Positions 44,207-51,665 of a DNA stretch of 64,000 bases are shown here, piece by piece; the stretch's first letter is position 1; every line of letters starts with the position of its first letter. The position numbers and the translations under genes were made by a program. This DNA comes from Streptomyces macrolidinus (GTDB lineage: Bacteria; Actinomycetota; Actinomycetes; Streptomycetales; Streptomycetaceae): NCBI RefSeq assembly GCF_023887685.1, contig NZ_JAMWMR010000019.1:1-64000 (forward strand), written 5' to 3'. Below the pieces are notes generated by a model. That model had not been told where the DNA came from, ran no database searches, and saw nothing but the letters and a program-made list of their open reading frames with translations.

Positions 44207-44946
44207 CCGGGTCCATGACTTCGCGCCATCACCGCATCGCCGATGACCTCCGGCACCAGATCACAACAGGTCGCATCAGGGCTGGCGAACGCCTTCCGTC
44301 TGAGACCGACCTGGCCGCTCAGCACAAGGTCAGTACGTCGACGCTGCGGAGTGCTCTGGCAGTACTTGAGCGGGAGGGCCTCGTCGAGAAGGTCCATGGC
44401 AAGGGGAACTTCGTTCGGCGCCCCGTACGCAAGGTCACGTACGTCGGCGGCTGGGGCACGCTGGACCCGTGGACCGCTGCTGACGCGGCTCTGCACGTCA
44501 CTGTCCGCACCACCGCGATCCGAGCGCACGGCCACCTGACAACCCTCTTGAGAGTGCCGAACAGCACCCCACTGACCGAGTTCCTCGGCATCAGCTACGA
44601 GGGGGACACACCGCACAGCCTGGCCCGCATCTACGTCCCGCGTGACTTGGCGCCGACCGCAGTACTCGGCGACAGATCCTCGTGCGCGGGGGAGCCCGGG
44701 AGCTTTGCGGTGTTGAGCCCACCATCGGCGGAGATCCGGGAGACGGTGTCCGCCCGCCTCCCGACCCCGGACGAGGCGTCGAGCCTCCGGATCAGTTCAA
44801 CCGCGGCGGTACTCGCGATCACACGCATCGCCGCCGACGGCACTGGGCGCGTCGTTGAAGCCGCGCACCTGACGTTCCCAGGAGACCGCGTCGACGCAAT
44901 CTTCACCACCCACCACGTGATCAACGAGAGGCAGACGCAAGGATGA
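44203..44946 (+). CDS. GntR/HutC-family regulator (2)
   Basis: 247 aa. Winged helix near 8-70 (HRIADDLRHQITTGRIRAGERLPSETDLAAQHKVSTSTLRSAL) and a UTRA domain (about 95-245). GTG 44203 overlaps the upstream stop and has GGAG 7 nt before; ATG 44215 is too distant. It is inside the operon rather than divergent, so it may control the same unit or another AICE promoter. It is the second of three GntR regulators on the element. Confidence 0.88.
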   Translation: MTGSMTSRHHRIADDLRHQITTGRIRAGERLPSETDLAAQHKVSTSTLRSALAVLEREGLVEKVHGKGNFVRRPVRKVTYVGGWGTLDPWTAADAALHVTVRTTAIRAHGHLTTLLRVPNSTPLTEFLGISYEGDTPHSLARIYVPRDLAPTAVLGDRSSCAGEPGSFAVLSPPSAEIRETVSARLPTPDEASSLRISSTAAVLAITRIAADGTGRVVEAAHLTFPGDRVDAIFTTHHVINERQTQG

Positions 44947-45245
44947 CAGCGCTGAACGAGCTGCGGCTCCTCCCGTGGTCGGGCCCGGAAGGCAAGCCCT
45001 GCTACCTCAGCACCGATGGCGGAGACGGCCACATGTCCCGCCTGGCGGACAACATCGAAGCGGTGCAACTCGGGCTGGCAACCCAACTGTTGGACCAGGC
45101 CTCGGAAACTCTGGGCGATGGCAGCGCTGATCTGGAGGACTTGCGACTTCTCGCGAAGGATCTGACCGGGGCCTTGCGAGACGTGCTCCGCGTAGCGACC
45201 AGTCGCGGTCACCTCCTGGCGGTGAGCGAACCCCACTGCTCCTGA
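44943..45245 (+). CDS. Small AICE protein of unknown function (100 aa)
   Basis: ATG 44943 overlaps the GntR stop (ATGA). N-terminus LRLLPWSGPEGKPCYLSTDGGDGHMSRLADNIEAVQ, then helical (LATQLLDQASETLGDG; LEDLRLLAKDLTGALRDVLRVA). Last gene of the operon, with a terminator 33 nt after the stop. Function unknown. Confidence 0.7.
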   Translation: MTALNELRLLPWSGPEGKPCYLSTDGGDGHMSRLADNIEAVQLGLATQLLDQASETLGDGSADLEDLRLLAKDLTGALRDVLRVATSRGHLLAVSEPHCS

Positions 45246-45278
45246 AGGAGACGGCTGGAAGCCCACCAGGCAGACGTA

Positions 45279-45313
45279 CGACCCCTGACCATGCGAAACG
45301 GTCAGGGGTCGTC
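45279..45313 (+). terminator. Terminator of the left-end AICE operon
   Basis: 13-bp perfect stem ACGACCCCTGACC / GGTCAGGGGTCGT around loop ATGCGAAAC, followed by CGTG. The core is shared with the hairpin after tRNA-Ser and the one by attR. Confidence 0.85.
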
Positions 45314-45714
45314 GTGTTGCGGACGTCTTGGAGATCTGAGCCTCAGCCAACGAAAGTCAGCCACGACGGCGGGTGCGTCGACCGATCAGGCGCGCGTGTG
45401 TCTCGCTGCACCCCCACCGGCCCCGGCCACGCCGCTCGGTGACGTCCTTCAAGAGCAACTTGCGACGGCGGAACCGTGGCGGCGAGGTAGCGGGTGACGA
45501 CCTCTTCGTCCCGAAGCAAGTTGGGCGGGGGCGCTGCCTTGGGCTGCTGTGCCTCTCGCCTGCTGCGACGGTCCGTAGACGTCCGCGGTTGTTCGCCGCT
45601 GTGCGTTGGCGTTGTCACGCAGTTAGACACTCACGTCTGTCGCGAGGGCGCGGACTGTATGCCTCACCGCGGCTCGGCCTGACGTGCCGTAAGGGCTCGG
45701 AAGCGCATGTGGTC

Positions 45715-45749
45715 GTGCACCCCCCTCGGGCTGGCAAAGGGGGGTGCAC
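45715..45749 (-). terminator. Terminator of the tiny membrane-peptide unit
   Basis: 11-bp perfect stem GTGCACCCCCC / GGGGGGTGCAC with a 13-nt loop, 5 nt after the stop of the minus-strand tiny frame. Confidence 0.65.
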
Positions 45750-45754
45750 TGGGC

Positions 45755-45844
45755 CTAGCGCATGAACAGTGCGACTGCCCCGGTGAGAGCTGTCAGCAGA
45801 GATGCCAGTGCGGTGATGAACTCGGGGCTCTGCCAGTCTTTCAC
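45755..45844 (-). CDS. Putative 29-aa single-span membrane peptide
   Basis: Starts GTG 45844 with GAGGGGGAT a few bases upstream and encodes a short polar start (VKDWQSPEF) followed by ITALASLLTALTGAVALF and a terminal Arg. A terminator-grade hairpin follows within 6 nt. Size and hydrophobicity resemble type I toxin or holin-like peptides, but no family is recognised. The frame continues upstream without another credible start. Confidence 0.45.
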   Translation of the reverse strand: MKDWQSPEFITALASLLTALTGAVALFMR

Positions 45845-45866
45845 TTGGCTATCCCCCTCACTCGTA

Positions 45867-45914
45867 AGGCCTTGTGCATTGCATTGCCATAGGCCTTGTG
45901 CATTGCATTGCCAT
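45867..45914. repeat. 24-bp perfect tandem repeat
   Basis: Two identical 24-bp units (beginning AGGCCTTGTGCATTGC) at 45867-45890 and 45891-45914. They sit 23 bp upstream of the tiny frame, so they may be its promoter or operator region, or iterons. Confidence 0.95.
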
Positions 45915-46246
45915 GCACAACGGGATACGCTGCTACAAGCAGCACGCCCGCTCTCCCTTCTGCTAAGCGCCTCCTGATGCCCCGCCAGGAACCCAGTTGG
46001 CGCACCTGTGTTGAAAGAAGAGAGTAACAGGGGTGCGTTGTTGCGCGCCCGCGTTGTTGCCCCCTCCGGTAGTGATTCGAGAGGGGGCTCTTTCGTGTAG
46101 GCCAGGCGGAACGACTTTGGCGCAGGTACGCCCGCGAACCAGCCCTCCTGCGTGTGGCATGGACTTGCCCGCTTCCTGCACCCACCACTCTCCCCAGCTC
46201 CCATCCCGTCCGCCGTCGACCCACACACCGTGGAGCGGGCGTGGTT

Positions 46247-46298
46247 CAGGGGCGTCAAGGTGGAGCGCGCCACTGTACGAACGACCTTGACGCCCCTG
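46247..46298. other. 15-bp perfect inverted repeat
   Basis: CAGGGGCGTCAAGGT (46247-46261) pairs with ACCTTGACGCCCCTG (46284-46298) across 22 nt. No gene ends nearby except pif 285 bp away, so a terminator role is not obvious; a replication or transfer origin structure is possible. Confidence 0.7.
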
Positions 46299-46542
46299 GG
46301 CCGCGTCTGCTCGGCTCTGCCTGAGTCGACGGCGGACGGGATAGGAGCACCCTACGCACGCCACTACGGGCCGACAGTCGGCGACGGCGCCCCTCCACCC
46401 GGTGCCGGTCGATCCCCCGCCGGAGGCATCATCTTGTGCCCGCGGATGACGTCCCGCCCTGCCCGCTTGCATACAGCGCGCCGCCGGGCGCGGCCAGCCG
46501 GGGCGGAGACAGGAGGCAGGCCGCGCCGCAGAGGCGGCGCGC

Positions 46543-46561
46543 GCCCGCGCTGTGCGCGGGC
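46543..46561 (-). terminator. Terminator of pif-like gene
   Basis: 8-bp perfect stem GCCCGCGC / GCGCGGGC with a 3-nt loop, 21 nt after the Nudix stop on the minus strand. Confidence 0.55.
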
Positions 46562-46582
46562 CTTGATGAAGTAGAGAAGGTC

Positions 46583-47035
46583 TTATCCCGCTGCGATGAG
46601 GTGTCTGCCGTTGTGGCTCCGTACGTGCGGGCCGTTGCCGGTCAAGGCGTCCAAGAGCCTGATCGAGTAGACCTCGGACATGCGCTCGCTGACCTCGGCG
46701 GGTGTGAGCCAGGAGACATCCGTCGACTCGCTGGAGGTGCGCTCGGTGCCGCCGGAAGGCTTGCAGCGGAAGACCAAGGCAACGACGCCACGGGCCAAGT
46801 TCTTGTAGACGCCGGTGAGTTCGTCCACCTCGACGTGGATGCCTGTCTCCTCCAGGACCTCGCGGGCGACACCGGCTTCGGGGGTCTCCCTGAGTTCGAG
46901 GACACCACCAGGGAGTTCCCAGGTGCCGTTGTCGGCCCGGCGGATCGCCAGGAGGCGCCCGTCCTCGCGCACCACTACTCCGGCCACGGACACGGAGTGC
47001 AGGGGAGACGGCGTCGCTTCCTGTGGTTGACTCAT
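46583..47035 (-). CDS. pif: Nudix hydrolase, Pif-like conjugal immunity factor
   Basis: 150 aa. Nudix box GGVLELRETPEAGVAREVLEETGI (about 43-66) is complete with the REVxEExGx core. In pSAM2 the Nudix protein Pif blocks redundant transfer into a cell already carrying the element and sits beside korSA, as here. ATG 47035 is chosen: TATGCT at 47043-47048 lies 7 nt upstream, fitting a leaderless message; there is no ribosome site. ATG 47047 is the alternative. The KorSA-type operator covers the start. Confidence 0.82.
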   Translation of the reverse strand: MSQPQEATPSPLHSVSVAGVVVREDGRLLAIRRADNGTWELPGGVLELRETPEAGVAREVLEETGIHVEVDELTGVYKNLARGVVALVFRCKPSGGTERTSSESTDVSWLTPAEVSERMSEVYSIRLLDALTGNGPHVRSHNGRHLIAAG

Positions 47036-47046
47036 GTAGAGGAGCA
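47029..47046. promoter_or_regulatory. KorSA-type operator at pif start
   Basis: GACTCATGTAGAGGAGCA shares ACTCATGTA-AGGAG with the site at 47897-47914 and overlaps the pif -10 (TATGCT), start site and ATG, so the regulator should shut pif directly. Confidence 0.65.
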
Positions 47047-47065
47047 TAGGAGGCAGAGAAGGACT

Positions 47066-47845
47066 ATGGGAACTGCTGCGGGAGGGACTGGGGCCGGGCC
47101 TCGGTACGTACAGATCGCCGAAGAGATCGTGCAGCAGATCCGGGCGGGTGTCCTAAAGCCCGGGGACATGGTGCCGAGTGAATCGGAGCTGGTGGACCGG
47201 TACGGAGTCTCCGGCGGCACCATTCGTAAGGCCATGGTCGAGGTGCGGGCGAGCGGGCTCGTCGAGACCCGGCACGGCAAGGGCTCGATCGTGAAGAACC
47301 GGCCGCCGGTGCGGCACCGCTCCTCCGATCGCTTCCGGCGCTCGCTCCGTCAGGGAGGGCAGGCCGCGTACCTTGCGGAGTCCGCACAGTCCGGTGCGTC
47401 CGCCAAGGTCAGCGTCCTCTACATCGGGCCTATGGAGGCACCCGAGGACGCTGCCCAGCGACTGGGCGTCTCGGCTGGTACGCAGGTGCTGGCCCGGCGA
47501 CGCCTCTACTTCCGTAACGGCACCCCGGTCGAGACCGCTACGTCCTACCTCCCCTGGGACGTCGTGAAGGAGATCCCGGAGCTGTTCGCCGAGAACCCCG
47601 GCGGCGGTGGCATCTACGCCCGACTCGAAGACCACGGGCACGAGTTCACCGAGTTCGTGGAGACGCTGCAAGCACGTGCGGCCTCGAAGGCGGAAGCCTC
47701 GGAACTGGCACTTAGCCCAGGGGCGCCCGTGGTTCACCTGATCCGGGAGGCGCGGACGACCGCCGGTCTCGTGGTCGAGGTGTGCGACACGCTCATGGCC
47801 GCTGACCAGTTCGTTTTCGAGTACCGGATCCCCGCCACCGACTGA
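47066..47845 (+). CDS. korSA: GntR-family transfer repressor, KorSA-like
   Basis: 259 aa. Winged helix (PRYVQIAEEIVQQIRAGVLKPGDMVPSESELVDRYGVSGGTIRKAM, about 11-75), then UTRA domain (about 105-255). It is divergent from the Nudix pif-like gene, the pSAM2 arrangement, where KorSA represses pra and its own gene. Operator-like repeats occur before pif and before the Pra-like gene. ATG 47066 has AGAAGGA upstream. Identification rests on family plus position. Confidence 0.82.
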   Translation: MGTAAGGTGAGPRYVQIAEEIVQQIRAGVLKPGDMVPSESELVDRYGVSGGTIRKAMVEVRASGLVETRHGKGSIVKNRPPVRHRSSDRFRRSLRQGGQAAYLAESAQSGASAKVSVLYIGPMEAPEDAAQRLGVSAGTQVLARRRLYFRNGTPVETATSYLPWDVVKEIPELFAENPGGGGIYARLEDHGHEFTEFVETLQARAASKAEASELALSPGAPVVHLIREARTTAGLVVEVCDTLMAADQFVFEYRIPATD

Positions 47846-47896
47846 CGCCCACTCAACTTCACGCAGCCCGTCACGAGTTCTGCCTCGTGGCGGGTT

Positions 47897-47952
47897 GACT
47901 CATGTACAGGAGTGGGGCACTCTTCTTCATGTCACTCATATACATGAGTGAC
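47897..47952. promoter_or_regulatory. Two KorSA-type operators before the Pra-like gene
   Basis: GACTCATGTACAGGAGTG (47897-47914) and the palindrome GTCACTCATATACATGAGTGAC (47931-47952, arms TCACTCAT/ATGAGTGA) precede the transfer-replication gene block. TTGACT at 47895 could be a -35. Spacing 34 bp centre to centre allows both to be bound. Confidence 0.72.
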
Positions 47953-47984
47953 GGAGTTTGGCATCTATAGAGGAGAGATCTGCT

Positions 47985-48341
47985 GTGCGTCAGATTCCCG
48001 TCGACACCTCCGCCGCGACCGTGATGGTCGCCAAGACCCCGCAGCCCAAGGTCAAGGACCGTCGCACCGGCGAGATCGCCACCGACGTCGAGACCGGAGC
48101 GAAGCTGATGACCGTGGACGTAATGTTCGCGGCGAATGAGGAAGTGGAGATCCTGTCCATCACCGTCCCGGAGCCCGGGATCACCGGCGAACTGTCCATG
48201 GGTACGCCGGTGGCGCTCACCGGCCTGATCGCCCGGCCCTGGGAAAACGACTTCAACGGCCAGAAGCGGCACGGCATCGCGTTCCGCGCGGTCGCGGTCA
48301 CCTCGCTCGTCGACGCCGCGGCAAGGCCGAAGGCAGCCTGA
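47985..48341 (+). CDS. Pra-like AICE activator / small OB-fold-like protein
   Basis: 118 aa: VRQIPVDTSAATVMVAK, DRRTGEIATDVETGAKLMTVDVMFAANEEVEIL, VPEPGITGELSMGTPVALTGLIARPWEN. The beta-rich pattern resembles AICE proteins annotated as replication-integration-excision activator (Pra). In pSAM2 pra is KorSA-repressed; here the gene follows two operator-like sites, supporting that role. GTG 47985 with AGGAGAG 7 nt upstream. Assignment is by context; identity is moderate. Confidence 0.55.
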   Translation: MRQIPVDTSAATVMVAKTPQPKVKDRRTGEIATDVETGAKLMTVDVMFAANEEVEILSITVPEPGITGELSMGTPVALTGLIARPWENDFNGQKRHGIAFRAVAVTSLVDAAARPKAA

Positions 48342-48343
48342 CC

Positions 48344-49699
48344 ATGACGGGCATCGTGGTCGCATTAGCGCTGGTCGCCGCCGTCGCGGCTCTCCTGCGG
48401 TGGCGGCGCCCCGCCTGGTACTGGCTAACCTTCGGGGTCACGCTGGCCATGGTGCGGGTCCTGGTCCGGTACAGGTCCGTCATGGACGCGTGCGGGCTGA
48501 CCGTTCCGCCCGCGCGGTGGCGTCTCGCTCTGGCCCGAGTCGCCAACCGGCCGATACCGGAGCCCCGTTCACCGCGGATCTGTCGCCTGCGGCCGACTCG
48601 AACTGGTCTGGTCCTACGGCTCAAGCTCCGCCCCGGACAGGACGCCTTCGACATCGCCGCCGCTTCGGACCGACTCAGGCACTCGTTCTCCATGTATGGC
48701 GTGACCTCGCGCGAGCTGCGCTCCGGTGTCGTAGAGGTACGGATGACCGGCTACGACGTACTCAAGCGGGTGCAGATGCCGACCGAGACCGACACCCGGC
48801 CGATGCGGGTGCCGGTGGCTCTGCGGGAGGACGGCGCGGTGCACTACCGCGACTACCGGGCCATACCTCACGCCCTCACCCTCGGCGCTACGGAGTCCGG
48901 CAAGTCCGTCTACCAACGCAACCTGGTCGCCGGACTCGCCCCGATGGACGTCGCCCTGGTCGGCATCGACTGCAAGCAAGGAGTGGAGCTGTTCCCGCTG
49001 GCCCGCCGGTTCTCCGCGCTGGCTGACAGCCCAGACGCTGCCGCCGAACTGCTCGACGCGCTCGTGGGTCGGATGGAAGACGTGTACCAACTCATCCGCG
49101 CCGAACAGAAGATCACTGCCGCCGTGCCGGACGCGGAGATCGCCGCTGACATCTGGGACCTGCCCGAACATCTGCGTCCCGTGCCGGTCGTGGTCCTGGT
49201 CGATGAGGTTGCTGAACTCGCCCTGTACGCCAACAAGGAACAGGAGAAGCGGCGGGACCGCATCGTCACCGCCCTGGTCCGCCTCGCCCAGCTCGGCCGC
49301 GCGGCTGGCATCTACCTCGAAATCTGTGGGCAGCGCTTCGGCTCCGAACTCGGCAAGGGCATCACCATGCTCCGCGCCCAACTCACCGGCCGCACCGCCC
49401 ACCGCGTCAACGACGAGACATCCGCCAACATGGCCTTCGGCGACATCTCCCCGGATGCCGTCCTGGCCGCCATCCAGATCCCGGCAGAGACGCGGGGAAT
49501 CGCTATCGCGGGCGACTCGTCCGGAGGGTGGCACCGCATCCGTGCCCCGCACACCTCGCTGCGCCAGGCCGTGAACCTCTGCAACCGGCACGCCGACCAG
49601 ACGCCAGATGTTCCCGAGCTGGCTCCGTTCCGGCCCGTCCTGTCCGGCCCCGTCGCCGCTCCCGTGCCGTCGTCCAAGCCTTCTCCAGCCGCCGTCTGA
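48344..49699 (+). CDS. traSA: FtsK/SpoIIIE-type conjugative DNA translocase (TraSA/TraB-like)
   Basis: 451 aa. Two N-terminal membrane helices (about 1-45), then a FtsK domain: Walker A GATESGKSV near 187, Walker B VVVLVDEVAEL near 288, CGQRFGS near 328, TGRTAHRVND near 347. It moves double-stranded element DNA between hyphae as a hexamer. It starts 3 nt after the Pra-like stop. Codon 8 is TTA (48365-48367), so full translation should require the bldA tRNA-Leu(UUA). Confidence 0.93.
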   Translation: MTGIVVALALVAAVAALLRWRRPAWYWLTFGVTLAMVRVLVRYRSVMDACGLTVPPARWRLALARVANRPIPEPRSPRICRLRPTRTGLVLRLKLRPGQDAFDIAAASDRLRHSFSMYGVTSRELRSGVVEVRMTGYDVLKRVQMPTETDTRPMRVPVALREDGAVHYRDYRAIPHALTLGATESGKSVYQRNLVAGLAPMDVALVGIDCKQGVELFPLARRFSALADSPDAAAELLDALVGRMEDVYQLIRAEQKITAAVPDAEIAADIWDLPEHLRPVPVVVLVDEVAELALYANKEQEKRRDRIVTALVRLAQLGRAAGIYLEICGQRFGSELGKGITMLRAQLTGRTAHRVNDETSANMAFGDISPDAVLAAIQIPAETRGIAIAGDSSGGWHRIRAPHTSLRQAVNLCNRHADQTPDVPELAPFRPVLSGPVAAPVPSSKPSPAAV

Positions 49700-49784
49700 T
49701 CCCTCTCCGCTCCACACCGGTCGGCGTGACCGCCTTCACGCCAAGTCCCTACCCCCGCCATGTCTGATGAAGGGAGAACCCGCC

Positions 49785-49991
49785 ATGTGCCCGGACTGCG
49801 AGGACTTCGCCCGAACGGTGCTCCTGCTCGGCCAACTCGCTTTGTACGCCGACATGGACGGTGCCGACCTCGACTTCGTGGAAGCCGTCAGCCCGTCCCT
49901 CGCCGTCTCACTGCCCGAGCCTCCGCCCGGCACCTTCCCGTCCGACTACGACCCCGACGGCGGCCCCAACTACCCCGGTGAGACCTCCTGA
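49785..49991 (+). CDS. Small acidic AICE protein (68 aa)
   Basis: ATG 49785 follows AAGGGAGA by 7 nt. CPDCEDFARTVLLLGQLALYADMDGADLDFVEAV then a Pro-rich tail. A CxxC near the start may bind metal. It overlaps the next gene by one nucleotide (TGATG). Function unknown; position is in the spread gene block. Confidence 0.65.
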   Translation: MCPDCEDFARTVLLLGQLALYADMDGADLDFVEAVSPSLAVSLPEPPPGTFPSDYDPDGGPNYPGETS

Positions 49992-50659
49992 TGGGCGCCC
50001 ACCGCAGCCTCCGTATCGATGCCGTCCTGGTCCAGGCCGTCATCGCCGGTGCCCTGTCCTTCGCCCACCTGCACGACCTGGCCGCCGCTGCCGGACAGGA
50101 CGGCTGGAAGGCATGGGCCTACCCGGTCAGCGTCGACCTGCTCCTGGTCGCCGCCTGGCGGCGCCTTCGGAGTGAAGGGCCGTCCCGGCTGGCCTGGTGC
50201 TGGTTCCTCGTCGCCCTGTTCGCCTCGCTCGGCGCCAACGTCGCCACCGCCGGATTCCTCGACCTGGCAGACCCGCCCGCCCTGCTCCGCCTCGGCATCG
50301 CCGGATGGCCCGCGCTCGCCTTCCTCGGCGGCACGCTCCTCGCTCACTCGGCGGCTGCGGAGCCGAAGACGGATCGGGTTCCGCCAGCCTCCGACGCGGA
50401 CAAGGGAGAAGCCGAGTCCGAGTCCGCGCCCTCACCAGACGCCGTTCCGGACCCGGCCGAGGAAGCCCCCACCCCTCCAACTCGGCCCTCGCTCCCGGCC
50501 TCTGCTCCGCCGATCCCCGCCGTCCTGGTCGACCACGCCCGCAAGGTCGCCGACGAGTACCGCACCCGTACCGGCTCCCCGATCGACCCCGACACCCTCC
50601 GCTCCCGCCTCGGCGTCCCGCCCCACCTCGCCGACGCCATCGCCGCCCGCCTCACCTGA
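49991..50659 (+). CDS. DUF2637 membrane protein (spread-type)
   Basis: 222 aa. Four membrane helices in the first 120 residues (VLVQAVIAGALSFAHLHDLAAAAG, with YPVSVDLLLVAAW, LAWCWFLVALFASLGANVATAGF, WPALAFLGGTLLAHS), an acidic Pro-rich linker, and a C-terminal helical domain (DHARKVADEYRTRTGSPIDPDTLRSRLGVPPHLADAIAARL), DNA-binding-like. DUF2637 proteins are standard in AICEs and plasmids between tra and rep, linked to intramycelial spread. Confidence 0.85.
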   Translation: MGAHRSLRIDAVLVQAVIAGALSFAHLHDLAAAAGQDGWKAWAYPVSVDLLLVAAWRRLRSEGPSRLAWCWFLVALFASLGANVATAGFLDLADPPALLRLGIAGWPALAFLGGTLLAHSAAAEPKTDRVPPASDADKGEAESESAPSPDAVPDPAEEAPTPPTRPSLPASAPPIPAVLVDHARKVADEYRTRTGSPIDPDTLRSRLGVPPHLADAIAARLT

Positions 50660-50677
50660 TCGGAAGGGAGAACAGAG

Positions 50678-50863
50678 ATGACCAACGACCCGGCCGACTT
50701 GACCGTGGCCGACTACCTCGACGCAGCGCGGGACATGGCCGCTGCCGGACGCCCGTTCCTCGCCCACCTGCTCGCCGAGGAAGCTGCACGACGCGTCGAC
50801 GACCCGGTCACCGCCCAGAGCATCCGCGCTCAGTACCCCAACCCCACGACCCACAGGGACTGA
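50678..50863 (+). CDS. Small AICE protein (61 aa)
   Basis: ATG 50678 with GAAGGGAGAA upstream. DLTVADYLDAARDMAAAGRPFLAHLLAEEAARRVDDPVTAQSIRAQYP: helical, soluble. Conserved in AICE spread blocks by appearance; function unknown. Confidence 0.65.
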   Translation: MTNDPADLTVADYLDAARDMAAAGRPFLAHLLAEEAARRVDDPVTAQSIRAQYPNPTTHRD

Positions 50864-50869
50864 TCAGGC

Positions 50870-51061
50870 ATGCCCGCTCGCGACAACTTCCACTCCGTGA
50901 TGCGGATCGGCCCCGTGCAGATCGGCACCCACCGCGACCGCAACGGCCGGACCACGCACACCGCCGTCTGCACCGCCGACCGCTGCGGCTGGTCCGCCGA
51001 CTACTCCAGCCAGTCCGCCGCCCAGCTCGCCGCCCGCACTCACCGCTGCACCGTCCGCTAG
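50870..51061 (+). CDS. Mobile-element transfer protein (63 aa)
   Basis: FHSVMRIGPVQIGTHRDRNGRTTHTAVCTADRCGWSADYSS and a final RTHRCTVR make a small zinc-ribbon-like protein (three Cys, several His). This pattern is common in AICEs under the name mobile element transfer protein. ATG 50870 starts 7 nt after the previous gene. Confidence 0.75.
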   Translation: MPARDNFHSVMRIGPVQIGTHRDRNGRTTHTAVCTADRCGWSADYSSQSAAQLAARTHRCTVR

Positions 51062-51073
51062 GAGACAGCGCCC

Positions 51074-51229
51074 ATGGACGTCCCTCTCTGGCTCGCCCTG
51101 CTGGTCGTCGGCTACCTCGGCGTCAAGCTCATCCGCCCGCCCTGGTGGCTCATCGCCGTGCTCCTCCTTGGCGGATTCCTCCTCGCCGACAGCGTCCTGG
51201 CCCCCGTCATCGACACCGCCGTCAAGTAG
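51074..51229 (+). CDS. Small two-helix membrane protein (spread type, 51 aa)
   Basis: ATG 51074 with GGAGACAG upstream. Two hydrophobic stretches, LWLALLVVGYLGVKLI and WWLIAVLLLGGFLLADSVL. Position between the transfer and SpdD-like genes suggests a Spd role. Confidence 0.7.
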   Translation: MDVPLWLALLVVGYLGVKLIRPPWWLIAVLLLGGFLLADSVLAPVIDTAVK

Positions 51230-51250
51230 CCCGCGAAGGGAGAACCGCCC

Positions 51251-51577
51251 ATGTTCCGGCCCAAGCTCCCGGTCATGCCGCAGCCCACCGGCCTGGTCAC
51301 CCCGCCCGCCGTCATCGAGCCGATCACGCTCACCTCGGGTGCCCCGGCCCCGACACCGGCACCCACCGCCCCGCCGTCGCCCCGCCCGGTCGTCCAGCTC
51401 ACCCCCGGAACGGCGCTCGCGCTCGTCGGCGGTGGCACGGCCGTCGTCCTGATCGTCGGTGTCGTCCTGGTCTCGCTGCTCCTGGCGGTCGCCATCACCG
51501 GCGTTTCCGTCGCCGTCTGCGCGGTCGTCCTGCGCTCCCTGCTCGCCTCCGAGACCAAGCGACCGTTCCGACGCTGA
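51251..51577 (+). CDS. SpdD-like spread protein
   Basis: 108 aa: a Pro/Thr-rich N-terminus (about 1-50), one or two membrane helices (GTALALVGGGTAVVLIVGVVLVSLLLAVAITG), and a basic tail KRPFRR. This is the SpdD/SpdB2 shape of Streptomyces plasmids, needed for intramycelial spread. AAGGGAGA precedes ATG 51251. Confidence 0.78.
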   Translation: MFRPKLPVMPQPTGLVTPPAVIEPITLTSGAPAPTPAPTAPPSPRPVVQLTPGTALALVGGGTAVVLIVGVVLVSLLLAVAITGVSVAVCAVVLRSLLASETKRPFRR

Positions 51578-51665
51578 CCGGCCCCCGGGCGGCCTCGATA
51601 CCGCCAAGCATCCGCCGCCCGGGAGCCGTCCCTGTCCGATCTCGCAACCAGAAGGAACCACCAGC

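Larger units (their letters stand above)
45314..46582. other. 1.27-kb AICE interval with hairpins and a possible tiny gene
   Basis: No conventional gene is supported. It holds the tiny minus-strand frame 45755-45844 with its hairpin, a 24-bp tandem repeat at 45867-45914, an 8-bp hairpin GCCCCCTC/GAGGGGGC at 46059-46088, a 15-bp hairpin at 46247-46298, and the pif terminator. Lower coding bias suggests a regulatory or replication-origin region. Confidence 0.55.

Noticed and set aside
45373..45765. 130-codon Arg/Pro-rich frame in the AICE gap
   Set aside because: Typical G+C-rich random frame, overlapping the terminator of the tiny unit; no ribosome site.
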